The position numbers and the translations under genes were made by a program. Under the pieces are notes generated by a model. That model did no database searches, was not told where the DNA came from, and saw nothing but the letters and a program-made list of their open reading frames with translations. This document shows, piece by piece, positions 56,445 through 64,000 of a DNA stretch of 64,000 bases. The first letter of the stretch is position 1. Every line of letters begins with the position of its first letter. Origin of the DNA: Candidatus Pseudoruminococcus merdavium (lineage in GTDB: Bacteria > Bacillota > Clostridia > Oscillospirales > Ruminococcaceae); NCBI GenBank assembly GCA_904419745.1, contig CAJFSS010000009.1, positions 41,410 through 105,409 on the forward strand, in the 5' to 3' direction.

Positions 56445-57446
56445 TCAAAACACCGTCAGCACATCTCCGTTCGCAGATGAAAGACCGCCCCAGGTAAAGT
56501 CGAACCACTCCCGCATGGTGATATCTCCCCGGGAATAAAACACCTGAGCTTGTACGGTAATTGTTATTACCCCATTGGGGGACAGGGATTCCAAGTCCGC
56601 TACCAAGAGATTCCCGGCTGTATCATACCCATAAACCAGAAGCAACTGCTCTCCTCCCTCTGTGAGAATACTCACCTGTACAGTTTTTCCACTGTCGATT
56701 CTGGAATAAATTCCAGAAAGCTGAAGCAAGGGTGCGTTTGCCGCTGAGTATCGTTCATCTGGCCTTATACTGCATACTGCCTCTTCAACTGGAAGAACCA
56801 CTTCCCTACTTTTAGGCTCCCCTGACTCTGAGAAAGCAACCATACAGTCCCCGGGAATATTAAGATAGCATTTCTCTCCGATATACTCGTGTTCTGCTTC
56901 TTTCCAGTTTATTCCATCAAAAATATATGGAATTCCCTGAGCAGCAGAAATCCCAACCCAGCCGGCAAAAGAGCAAAAATAGTATTTTCCGTTATAATAG
57001 GCAAAGCCGGACTGCGTATTGCTAACGGCAGCCTCAATATTCCCGTACCGGACTGCCAGTTCACCTTTTATAAAATTTTCCATTGGTTTTCCGTCTGGAA
57101 TTCCATTGCGGTCATGGTCAATGTCCCATGGATAGGGATCCGCTCCGTTATTCAGTCCATCACCGTCCCAGTCAAGTTCCTGTTCGCTGTCCAACATCTG
57201 TTCTACGATATTCTTGTATTTCGGAGTCAAGCGGATTGAGATTTCAGCTTGGCTGGTTTCCGGATAGCTGATAAGGCCAATTCTTTCGGGAATACGAAAC
57301 ATAGCCAAAGAACCCACCAGTATTGTTACACCGATGAGGCACCCCAGGATTTTCGCCCATTGTTTCAGTTTATCTGTAGCATAAACCGGTTCACTCGTTA
57401 CGCTTTTCCGCTTGATACGGGACCAGGGCACTTCTTTCTTTTTCAT
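56445..57446 (-). CDS. Membrane-anchored protein with calcium-binding-type repeat
   Basis: The 333-residue protein has a basic N-terminal tail, a membrane span at about 31-50 (AKILGCLIGVTILVGSL), and an extracytoplasmic part. Near residue 95 it carries WDGDGLNNGADPYPWDIDH and RNGIPDG, a thrombospondin type 3/dockerin-like calcium loop. The rest is unrecognised. Its start overlaps the stop of the small gene upstream (ATGA), so the two are coupled. Confidence 0.7.
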   Translation of the reverse strand: MKKKEVPWSRIKRKSVTSEPVYATDKLKQWAKILGCLIGVTILVGSLAMFRIPERIGLISYPETSQAEISIRLTPKYKNIVEQMLDSEQELDWDGDGLNNGADPYPWDIDHDRNGIPDGKPMENFIKGELAVRYGNIEAAVSNTQSGFAYYNGKYYFCSFAGWVGISAAQGIPYIFDGINWKEAEHEYIGEKCYLNIPGDCMVAFSESGEPKSREVVLPVEEAVCSIRPDERYSAANAPLLQLSGIYSRIDSGKTVQVSILTEGGEQLLLVYGYDTAGNLLVADLESLSPNGVITITVQAQVFYSRGDITMREWFDFTWGGLSSANGDVLTVF

Positions 57447-57808
57447 TGATTTGCCCTCCTTTTTGAACCCATGGTTTTCAACCGTTCAAGTTCCCGTTCT
57501 ATTTCCCGAATTTCTGCGGAAACCGCGTCGTATTTTTTATTAGCCTCTGTTTTCCGGATATATTCATCCCGGATTTTCTTTCCCAAGTATTTGTCCTTCA
57601 GCGCCCCGTTCTCATAATATCGATAATAGACGTTTGGTCCATGGAAAAATCCCGCCGCACACGCGGCACAGTTTGGCCGGCTGCAGCGTACAATCTTTGT
57701 AATAACCGTCCCGGTCAGTTCCGGATAATGATCCAGGCATGCCAGTTCTTCTTTTAACAGCATCAAATTGCTTTCCAGACATTCAATCATGCTTTCTGTA
57801 TAGGTCAC
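57443..57808 (-). CDS. DUF6788-like protein with Cys-rich motif
   Basis: The 121-residue protein has RCSRPNCAACAAGFFHGP with CX4CX2C, then YYRYYENGALKDKYLGKKI and a helical tail (AEIREIERELERLKTMG). This matches the plan of DUF6788, often found beside transposon or phage genes. A GTG at 57808 with AAAGGTGGG upstream is chosen as the start; the ORF stays open to 57907 by chance. It overlaps the next gene by 4 nt. Confidence 0.65.
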   Translation of the reverse strand: MTYTESMIECLESNLMLLKEELACLDHYPELTGTVITKIVRCSRPNCAACAAGFFHGPNVYYRYYENGALKDKYLGKKIRDEYIRKTEANKKYDAVSAEIREIERELERLKTMGSKRRANQ

Positions 57809-58187
57809 GAGAATCCCACCTTTCTTTTTCCGCATCATGTATAGGTGGTTTTGATTTGTCAAGAAAATCATTCTTTGATGTTGAGCAGAATAATGCGTGT
57901 AATTCACCTTTACCTGAATATCAATCCGGGCATATTTTTTCTTTTGGGTTTCTGTTCATAAAATTATCATCCCTTTCTTAATTTTGGGTTCACAAAAGCC
58001 GATGAGATAATTCCCATCGGCTGAAATCCTGGCAATTTATTTTTGGTTATCGTTCTAAATCCCTATGCTTTTCTTTGGGAAGCACATCTTTAATAATTCA
58101 CCATTGCTCTAAAATACCCTTATGAATTCATTCCAAATTGTTTCAGTCTCATATATCTCTATCCTTGTCCACTTTCGTTTGCTCATA
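57809..58187. other. Intergenic region with a hairpin
   Basis: About 380 nt without a gene. A 8-bp hairpin AGCCGATG/CATCGGCT lies at 57997-58022. Nothing else was recognised. Confidence 0.4.
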
Positions 58188-58235
58188 AAAATACCCACTC
58201 ATGTAGGATAATAAACCTACATGAGTGGGTATTTT
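58188..58235. repeat. Long perfect 20-bp hairpin
   Basis: AAAATACCCACTCATGTAGG (58188-58207) pairs without mismatch with 58216-58235 around an 8-nt loop (ATAATAAA). It may terminate the AP2 relic gene or be an unnamed repeat. Confidence 0.6.
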
Positions 58236-58323
58236 GTCACTATCCATTTTTACTGGATCTGTGCGTAATGTCAGTAAATAGGGCACCTTTTATTTTAAAA
58301 TTCCTGCTTTTTGATTTTATCCA

Positions 58324-58979
58324 TCAGGAATGGTCGGAACTCTCCCGTTCCGGATAATACGTTTCTAAAAAACTGCCGAAATATTCAGCTTCTGCCTGCT
58401 TGCGGGCCGCAACAGCCTTCTCAAGCGTATCGTACCGGCCCAGGTAATAACGCTTGCCCTGGAATGTCAGCCGGGAAATCCATTTCTGATTTTCCCGGTC
58501 ATAATAGACGCCTACAACACCGCTGCTGTTGCTGCTTGCTTTAGGAACGTTTCGAATCCTTGAAATCTGTGTGCCACCCACATAGCCTGCCGCATTACGC
58601 ATTTTCTTCACTTTCTGCGCCGTGGAACAGCCGCAGCTGCTGGTGGTTCCGGCGGTCAGAGAATCCATACGCACCAAAACAATATTGCCGCAGTCACACC
58701 GGCATTTTCAAAGAGGCGAACGGGTAGTTCCGTGCTGTACGATTTTCTGCGTTTTTTCCAATACGGTCAGCTGGCCAAACCGCCGGCCGATATATGACGA
58801 CGCACGCCGACAGCCACAGCTTGTCGTATGGCCGCGCCTCAGGTTGCTTCCAGAAACATCTATAATTTTCCCACAAACGCATTGGCACGTCCGTGAAGCG
58901 ATGAGGAAACTTTATCCGAGCGATGTAATACCGTCAGCCAGCCAAATTGTTTACCTGTCAAATCGATCATTCGGCTCAT
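58324..58979 (-). pseudogene. Broken AP2-domain protein
   Basis: On the minus strand the piece starting MSRMIDLTGKQFGWLTVLHR at 58979 shifts frame after KVSSS. It continues in another frame as GKIIDVSGSNLRRGHTTSCG and further to GRRFGQLTVLEKTQK, then meets a TGA at 58708-58710. The TGA falls where a Trp is expected, before KCRCDCGNI. The final intact part has VVGVYYDRENQKWISRL, the AP2-like DNA-binding fold, ending at 58324. One frameshift and one nonsense codon inactivate it. Intact relatives are found in phages and integrated elements. Confidence 0.7.
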
Positions 58980-59036
58980 TTCAAAGCACCTCCATCCAAC
59001 CTGCGTTTCCTTAATCAAGCGAACATATTGTGAAGA

Positions 59037-60464
59037 CTATTGTCTGCGCCGTTTCCGACGTATTAAAAGAACAATGACAATAACAGTAACAACACCAATA
59101 ATTAAAAACACCATATAAGGCGCCAGTACAATCAGCATTCCGCGCTGAAAGACAGGCGTTTGTGGGTTCGCTTCAGAACAAAGAGTAAACGTAAGTTCTC
59201 CGTCAGGCAAGCCTTCCAGATGCTGATTGTAGCCGGCGTCAGTTCTTTCAAAGCCCTCCGGTCCGCTTTCCGTCATGTAATATGGCGTCCGTACTTCTAT
59301 ATCGAGTGTTCCAAACTCTGCCCAGGTCTTAGCCGGAGACAGCAGGTACGTATAGGAATATACAGGCGGGTCATAACTGGCGTCGATATTGGGATAGATA
59401 GGCGCCGTTACGCTATTCACGATTTTCATTCCCGGTTCAATTTCTATTTCATACTCATACCAGCGCATCAACTGGTCACTGATGTCAAAATAAAAATCAG
59501 AACCGTGGAGTGCTCCGTGGGACCACTCCTGATCATTCATAGACTGCACTACGGCATTATACCAATCGTGTTCCAGGATTCCCGAATCTTCCTCATACTC
59601 AAGGAAGACCAGTTCCTTGAGGGTTACGGTCTCTGTGTCAGCCAGTGTCATGGCGCCGTCGATTTCCTTTTCACAGGCGCCATTTTCGTAAAATCTCCAA
59701 TCCGGCATCTCCTTCAGTGGTTCTCCAATGACATTTACCACAAACATTTCGTCCGGATTCACCCAGCCTTCAATCAGCACACCATCTCCCAGTGTCCTTC
59801 CGCCGTTCTGTCCTTCCACCAATACTTTTGTTTTTGTCGGATCCGCAGAAAGAACAAAAGCGGCTGTAGCTGCATGGTAAGTCTCCAAATCAACGCCGCT
59901 GGATCGATAATATAATCGAGTGACCGGCATATCCGGTGAATAGAACGGATCATTCATGTAACCATCATGCAGTTTGGACATATCTTCTTCCAAACCAAAC
60001 TGATTGCCAAAGTAAGACAATGTGTGGCGAAGTGTTTTTTCTATGGGAGCACCGTCCACCATGATATCATACTTTTCAGTATCGGTCTTGAGAAAACGTT
60101 CTTCGCTATCAGGGTCGGACAAATAGCCGTAATCAGGAATGTTTCCGAAAGGAAAAACTAACGTAGCGTTTACCGTATAGTCGGCAGGATTAAAAAATGT
60201 GTATTCCGCCGTCACCTTGCCGCTGTATTGAAGGAACTCCTCCGCGTCATAGTAATACTGCTGCGGGAACTCCTTCACCTCAAAAACCAGCCGTTCGCTT
60301 TCCACCTCAATAGGACAGTCATCACCGATAATAATTACTCCTGAAGACGTAGTTCCTCTCCAATGAACCTGTGCGGAATTTGCTAAGGCAGGTACAGAGA
60401 ACATACTTATAACAAGCAGCAAGGTTATAAAAGCAGCTACTCTCTTTTTCAGCAATTTCACCAC
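59037..60464 (-). CDS. Secreted, membrane-tailed protein of unknown function
   Basis: The 475-residue protein has an N-terminal signal peptide (VAAFITLLLVISMFSVPALA) and a C-terminal span followed by RRKRRRQ, so it is a type I membrane protein with a large outside domain. The domain is beta-rich (WRGTTSSGVIIIGDDCPIEV and following). I do not recognise a family. The frame begins with GTG codons at 60464 (two in a row), both with weak ribosome sites. It lies downstream of HU and ends far from a clear terminator. Confidence 0.7.
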   Translation of the reverse strand: MVKLLKKRVAAFITLLLVISMFSVPALANSAQVHWRGTTSSGVIIIGDDCPIEVESERLVFEVKEFPQQYYYDAEEFLQYSGKVTAEYTFFNPADYTVNATLVFPFGNIPDYGYLSDPDSEERFLKTDTEKYDIMVDGAPIEKTLRHTLSYFGNQFGLEEDMSKLHDGYMNDPFYSPDMPVTRLYYRSSGVDLETYHAATAAFVLSADPTKTKVLVEGQNGGRTLGDGVLIEGWVNPDEMFVVNVIGEPLKEMPDWRFYENGACEKEIDGAMTLADTETVTLKELVFLEYEEDSGILEHDWYNAVVQSMNDQEWSHGALHGSDFYFDISDQLMRWYEYEIEIEPGMKIVNSVTAPIYPNIDASYDPPVYSYTYLLSPAKTWAEFGTLDIEVRTPYYMTESGPEGFERTDAGYNQHLEGLPDGELTFTLCSEANPQTPVFQRGMLIVLAPYMVFLIIGVVTVIVIVLLIRRKRRRQ

Positions 60465-60526
60465 CCCACTTCTTCAGCTAAACACGAGTGGCAGTTTTAC
60501 TTCAATATGAAACGCAAAAAGATTCC

Positions 60527-60799
60527 TTATTTCACTGCATCCTTTAATGCTTTTCCGGCCTTAAAAGATGGCACTTTACATGCCGGAATTTCCACAGACT
60601 CTCCCGTTCTCGGATTTTTGCCGGTTCTTGCAGCACGCTCTTTCACTTCAAAATTACCGAATCCGATAATCTGGATTTTACCCTCGGTCTGAAGCGCCTG
60701 CACAATGCAGTCAAATACAGCGTTCATCGCCGCCTCGGCGTCTTTTTTGCTCAACTCCGTTTTCTCAGCTACAAATGCAGCCATATCCTTTTTGGTCAT
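60527..60799 (-). CDS. HU-family DNA-binding protein
   Basis: The 90-residue histone-like protein bends DNA non-specifically and organises the chromosome. The HU signature [20 protein letters not shown] (residues about 46-65) holds the DNA-intercalating arm, and the N-terminus starts [17 protein letters not shown]. The start at 60799 is chosen over 60808 because GGAG and the family start fit. In accessory regions extra HU copies are common; I cannot say whether this is the main one. Confidence 0.9.
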   Translation of the reverse strand: MTKKDMAAFVAEKTELSKKDAEAAMNAVFDCIVQALQTEGKIQIIGFGNFEVKERAARTGKNPRTGESVEIPACKVPSFKAGKALKDAVK

Positions 60800-61076
60800 G
60801 CGAATCAAACTCCTTTTCTACCTTAAGTATATTTGACGCCTACCCCCAACTCCACAACAGCAAACACATCAAAGTTTTTTCTGTTTTCCGCTGTCGAATA
60901 AAGGAGCAAATTACCATATCTATTATACACTTTATTGCATGCGCTGTAAACCGAAATCCAACTCGTGACATGCTCCCGCCTAAAGATCTGGGAGAACCCT
61001 TACTAAATTATGTTGAATTTGATATTCCTAAAACAGCTAAAACAATCAAAGTTTTTGGAATCGAATACAAAAACTA
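60800..61076. other. Intergenic region
   Basis: About 280 nt with no supported gene. A short plus-strand frame (60970-61080, ending KVFGIEYKNY) is protein-like but has no ribosome site; it may be a fragment. Confidence 0.3.
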
Positions 61077-61105
61077 TTGATTTTTGATTTCTTTTTGGAT
61101 ATACT
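61077..61105 (+). promoter_or_regulatory. Promoter of the AAA/DUF4143 gene
   Basis: TTGATT (61077-61082), 17 nt, TATACT (61100-61105), about 30 nt upstream of the start codon. Confidence 0.65.
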
Positions 61106-61135
61106 AAAAGCATGACGACATACGGAGGTGTATAT

Positions 61136-62341
61136 ATGTTAGTTGAGAGAAAAGAATATCTTAATAAGCTGATTGCGTTCAGAGATAAACAAATCATAAA
61201 AGTTGTTACGGGAATACGGCGCTGTGGAAAGTCTACACTTCTTGAAATGTATCAGGACTATTTGCGAAAACAGGGTATTTTGCCGGAACAGATTATCTCA
61301 ATCAATTTTGAGGATTACGATTATGAGGAACTAACGGATGGTGCAAAACTTTACGCATATATCAAAGAAAGATTGGCAAAAGACAAAACAACATATATCT
61401 TCCTTGATGAAGTTCACCATGTTAACGATTTTCCGAGAGTGGTAGACAGTCTGTATATAAAAAAAGGGATAGATTTGTATATCACCGGCTCTAACGCCTA
61501 TATGCTTTCCAGTGAAATCGCTACGCTGATTTCTGGAAGATATGTCCGTATTGAAATGCTGCCGCTTTCCTTTAAGGAATATGTGGAAAGCACAGGGAGC
61601 GAAAGTGAGCTTGCGAGAAAATATGTGGATTATCTGGAAAACAGCTCTTTTCCATATACCCTTGAGCTTGCAGGTCAGCCGAAAGAAATACGGGATTATC
61701 TCGATGGACTATTCAATACAATTGTGGTTAAGGATATATCTCAAAGAAAGAAAATCAATGATGCGATGATGCTCAGAAGTGTGCTGCGATTTCTCTTTGA
61801 TAACATCGGAAACCCGCTTTCCTCGAAGAAGATCGCAGACACAATGACTTCAGACGGTCGAAAGATTGATGTAAAAACTGTAGAGAAGTATATTGAAGCG
61901 TTGATGGAAAGCTATGTCATCTATCAGGCCAACCGCTACAATGTGAAGGGTAAGCAGTATCTGAAAACGCTTGAGAAGTATTATGTCGTTGACATCGGTA
62001 TGCGCTATATGCTTCTCGGATTTCGATCCACCGATGTGGGGCATATCTTAGAGAATGTAATATATCTTGAATTGCTTCGCCGGGGTCTTGAAGTTTATGT
62101 CGGCAAGGTCGATGAGTTTGAAGTTGACTTTGTTGCTATGGACGGCAAGAGGATAACTTATTATCAGGTGGCAGCAACAGTCCGAGATGAGAACACCTTA
62201 AAACGGGAGCTTGCACCTTTGCAAAAGATAGCAGATCACTATCCGAAAGTAATCTTGACACTTGACGATGATCCTGAAGCCGACTACGAAGGTATCCGCC
62301 GCGTTAACGCCCTGGACTGGTTGATGGGGAAAATAGAATAA
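61136..62341 (+). CDS. AAA-family ATPase with DUF4143 domain
   Basis: The 401-residue protein has an AAA_14 ATPase domain with Walker A GIRRCGKSTLLEMY (residues about 25-38) and Walker B TTYIFLDEVHHV. The C-terminal DUF4143 domain includes VYVGKVDEFEVDFV and ITYYQVAAT, which resembles a PD-(D/E)XK-type nuclease fold. This large gut-bacterial family has unknown function and is thought to be mobile. Start 61136 has GGAGG upstream; the longer frame to 61112 lacks one. Downstream, a relic and hairpin follow. Confidence 0.88.
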   Translation: MLVERKEYLNKLIAFRDKQIIKVVTGIRRCGKSTLLEMYQDYLRKQGILPEQIISINFEDYDYEELTDGAKLYAYIKERLAKDKTTYIFLDEVHHVNDFPRVVDSLYIKKGIDLYITGSNAYMLSSEIATLISGRYVRIEMLPLSFKEYVESTGSESELARKYVDYLENSSFPYTLELAGQPKEIRDYLDGLFNTIVVKDISQRKKINDAMMLRSVLRFLFDNIGNPLSSKKIADTMTSDGRKIDVKTVEKYIEALMESYVIYQANRYNVKGKQYLKTLEKYYVVDIGMRYMLLGFRSTDVGHILENVIYLELLRRGLEVYVGKVDEFEVDFVAMDGKRITYYQVAATVRDENTLKRELAPLQKIADHYPKVILTLDDDPEADYEGIRRVNALDWLMGKIE

Positions 62342-62414
62342 CAACAAAAAGCAGCAGTTCACATTCTCCATGCTATAGTCATTGAATTGATTTTCTCGCT
62401 GGATGCAGTTGTTA

Positions 62415-62504
62415 TCAAAACACCTTTTTAAGCGCTGACATGATTTCCGATGCGTAATCAAATACATTTACCTCTTTTTTTAATTTAGAAAGCTTGATAG
62501 ACAG
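62415..62504 (-). pseudogene. N-terminal relic resembling a flavin reductase
   Basis: A short minus-strand frame reads LSKLKKEVNVFDYASEIMSA and LKKVF then TGA, like the first residues of flavin reductase family proteins (VDVFxYAxEIMKALKxG). It has no ribosome site in the right place and nothing of the rest follows, so it is only a fragment if real. Confidence 0.25.
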
Positions 62505-62519
62505 TATGCTGCCTGATAA

Positions 62520-62549
62520 GGGAGACACTTCGTAAGAAAGTTGTCTCCC
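62520..62549. terminator. Hairpin between AAA gene and BspA-like gene
   Basis: GGGAGACA and inner CTT pair with AAG and TGTCTCCC. T content after it is modest on either strand. Confidence 0.5.
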
Positions 62550-62637
62550 TTTGGCTTTGTAGTCGACCGGAATGATTTGGAAAGAGCATCACAGGATTAC
62601 TCTTTCACAATTTCTAAATATCGGTCAAGGCATTCGT

Positions 62638-63924
62638 TTACATACTCTGCAACGAGTAACACCATATGATTCCTGCTTCATCGGTTTCAATTTCGCCGTC
62701 TTTATCAAGAAAATATCCCCCGCAATCCGGGCAGTACCAATACTCTTTGGTGCCGTCCTTAGTGCAGGTCGGGGGTACTGCGTCAAGGTGGTCGAGGTTG
62801 TGCAGGGTTTTTACTTTATCTTCCGGCCAACCGTTCCCTGCGTATCCTGTACCGTCACATGGCACATAAATATTAAGAGTGCTGCACCCAGAAAAAGTAT
62901 TTTCTTCTATGCTTGGAGCTGTTTTCCTTGAGAAAGTCATACTACTCAGCTTACTACATCTATAAAATGCATATTCCCCAATGCTTGTGACGGTGGAAGG
63001 AATTTCTATATCATCTGTCAAATTAAAACAGTCACTGAACGCAGAACTCTGTATAGTGGTAAGCCTGCTCTCTTCAGCAAATTCCACGCTAATAAGATTT
63101 TCACAGTTATTAAACGCTTGTACTCCAATGATAGTAACAGTTTTCGGAATTGTAATGCTCTTCAATTTATTGCAGCCATAGAACGCACTCTCCCCAATAG
63201 TCTCGACTCCCTCCGGAATTTCTATGCTTGTCAAATTACTGCAATATGAGAACACACTTTTATTAATATCCTTCAGTTGGCTCTCTTCTGCAAAGGTTAC
63301 GCTACTCAAATTTGAGCAACGCTGGAATGCATTCTCCCCAATGGTAGTTACACTAGATGGGATTTTTATGCTCGTCAAACTTGTGCAATATGTGAACGCC
63401 TGATTCCCAATGCTTTTGGTTCCACTTGGAAATTCTATGCTCGTCAGTTTACCGCAATCATTGAACGCAAAATTATTAATAGTCTCCAGTCGGCTCCCTT
63501 CTGCAAAGGTTACGCTATCCAAATTTGAACAGCTCTGGAACGCTCTCTCCTCAATGGAAATTACACTGGCTGGGATTTTTACACTTTCTAATTTTTTACA
63601 AAGCTGAAACGCTTGGACTCCAATACTCTCGATCCCCTCCGGGATCTCTATGCTCGTTAAATTTCCGCAATTAAAGAACGCAGCCTTCCCAATAGCAGTG
63701 ACCGGCTTTCCCTCTATCTCGTTCGGAATTACGACGCTCGCTTCGTTTCCTGTATATCCGGTTATGGTCACACTTTCGCCGTTGACTTCATATACCAATC
63801 CTTCGGCTGTAGTCTCTCCCGCCGCAAACACGGTCATGGGCAGCATTCCCAACACCATGCACAGGGACAGCAGCAGCGCCGCCAGTTTCCTTTTTGCTTG
63901 AATTTGGTTTCTCCTCCTTGTCAA
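62638..63924 (-). CDS. BspA-type leucine-rich-repeat surface protein, C-terminus truncated
   Basis: The 428-residue frame has a signal peptide (AALLLSLCMVLGMLPMTVFA) followed by about twelve 23-residue LRR_5 repeats. Typical phrases are GVQAFQLCKKLESVKIPASV and GENAFQRCSNLSSVTFAEES. After the repeats comes the segment GTKEYWYCPDCGGYFLDKDG, usually the start of further wall-binding modules. Here the protein ends abruptly in IIWCYSLQSM, so the C-terminus is truncated. The frame starts with a TTG that has no proper site; a clear AGGAGG lies 9 nt before an ATT at 63903 that may be a mutated ATG. It may be weakly expressed or dead. Confidence 0.75.
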   Translation of the reverse strand: MTRRRNQIQAKRKLAALLLSLCMVLGMLPMTVFAAGETTAEGLVYEVNGESVTITGYTGNEASVVIPNEIEGKPVTAIGKAAFFNCGNLTSIEIPEGIESIGVQAFQLCKKLESVKIPASVISIEERAFQSCSNLDSVTFAEGSRLETINNFAFNDCGKLTSIEFPSGTKSIGNQAFTYCTSLTSIKIPSSVTTIGENAFQRCSNLSSVTFAEESQLKDINKSVFSYCSNLTSIEIPEGVETIGESAFYGCNKLKSITIPKTVTIIGVQAFNNCENLISVEFAEESRLTTIQSSAFSDCFNLTDDIEIPSTVTSIGEYAFYRCSKLSSMTFSRKTAPSIEENTFSGCSTLNIYVPCDGTGYAGNGWPEDKVKTLHNLDHLDAVPPTCTKDGTKEYWYCPDCGGYFLDKDGEIETDEAGIIWCYSLQSM

Positions 63925-63936
63925 ACAAGATTGCTT

Positions 63937-63978
63937 ATCCTTTGGTATCCACCAAAGGATAGAAGGGATATCCCTTCT
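63937..63978. repeat. Two abutting perfect palindromes at the right end
   Basis: ATCCTTTGGT-ATCC-ACCAAAGGAT (63937-63960) is followed directly by the 18-nt palindrome AGAAGGGATATCCCTTCT (63961-63978). They lie just upstream of the BspA-like gene on its minus-strand leader side and could be operators or an element end. Confidence 0.55.
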
Positions 63979-64000
63979 TGAAAAAATACCGGCTGCGCCG

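Noticed and set aside
62980..63660. Regular DNA repeats that could suggest a CRISPR array
   Set aside because: They encode the LRR repeats in frame, vary at codon level, and have no constant repeat with unique spacers.

Overview
The window looks like chromosomal DNA of an obligately anaerobic, probably spore-forming gut Clostridia (Bacillota; Oscillospirales-like is my best guess, not proven). The reasons are the ctsR-mcsA-mcsB-clpC operon, a leucine T-box, strong AGGAGG ribosome sites with frequent TTG starts, a rubredoxin-FprA oxygen/NO detoxification pair, a glycyl-radical activase, and gut-Firmicutes families such as DUF3737, cyclophilin-like lipoproteins and BspA-type leucine-rich repeats.

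Layout. Positions 1 to about 43.7 kb are mostly core chromosome. From left to right: an edge-truncated TIM-barrel isomerase, secDF, purB, an aspartate aminotransferase-like gene, asnS, an anchored surface protein, an orphan glycyl-radical activase, a second TIM-barrel isomerase, a zinc-ribbon/PASTA pseudokinase, an acyl-CoA synthetase behind a leucine T-box, a TetR/epimerase divergent pair, an acyl-CoA thioesterase, ridA, gdhA, the class III heat-shock operon (clpC, mcsB, mcsA, ctsR) with CtsR boxes, a small Cys/Gly-rich membrane protein, GNAT, rubredoxin-FprA, uvrBA with an SOS box, MarR-MATE, DegV, leuA-cimA, a GNAT-Nudix fusion, a TRIC-type channel, a second MATE pump, tRNA-Leu(GAG), a FAD-Rieske oxidoreductase and tRNA-Ala(CGC).

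From about 44 kb to the right end the character changes to an accessory region. It holds gene relics (aldo/keto reductase, HTH protein, RpiR, CPBP-like, AP2, flavin reductase), a small gene broken by one amber codon, a DUF3737/lipoprotein/SDR/LysR cluster, a flavodoxin plus two-membrane-protein operon, a set of tightly coupled genes of unknown function (53.4-57.8 kb), a secreted anchored protein, HU, an AAA/DUF4143 ATPase and a damaged-looking BspA surface protein.

How it works together. leuA and cimA give de novo leucine and isoleucine precursors. A T-box whose specifier reads CUC (Leu), in the same window as the matching tRNA-Leu(GAG), controls an acyl-CoA synthetase, which hints at a branched-acid salvage route to leucine. 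No intact transposase, integrase, CRISPR array or rRNA was seen. The least described material is the leucine T-box/acyl-CoA synthetase unit, the pseudokinase, the structured leader before the TRIC gene, and the coupled unknown genes at 53.4-57.8 kb.
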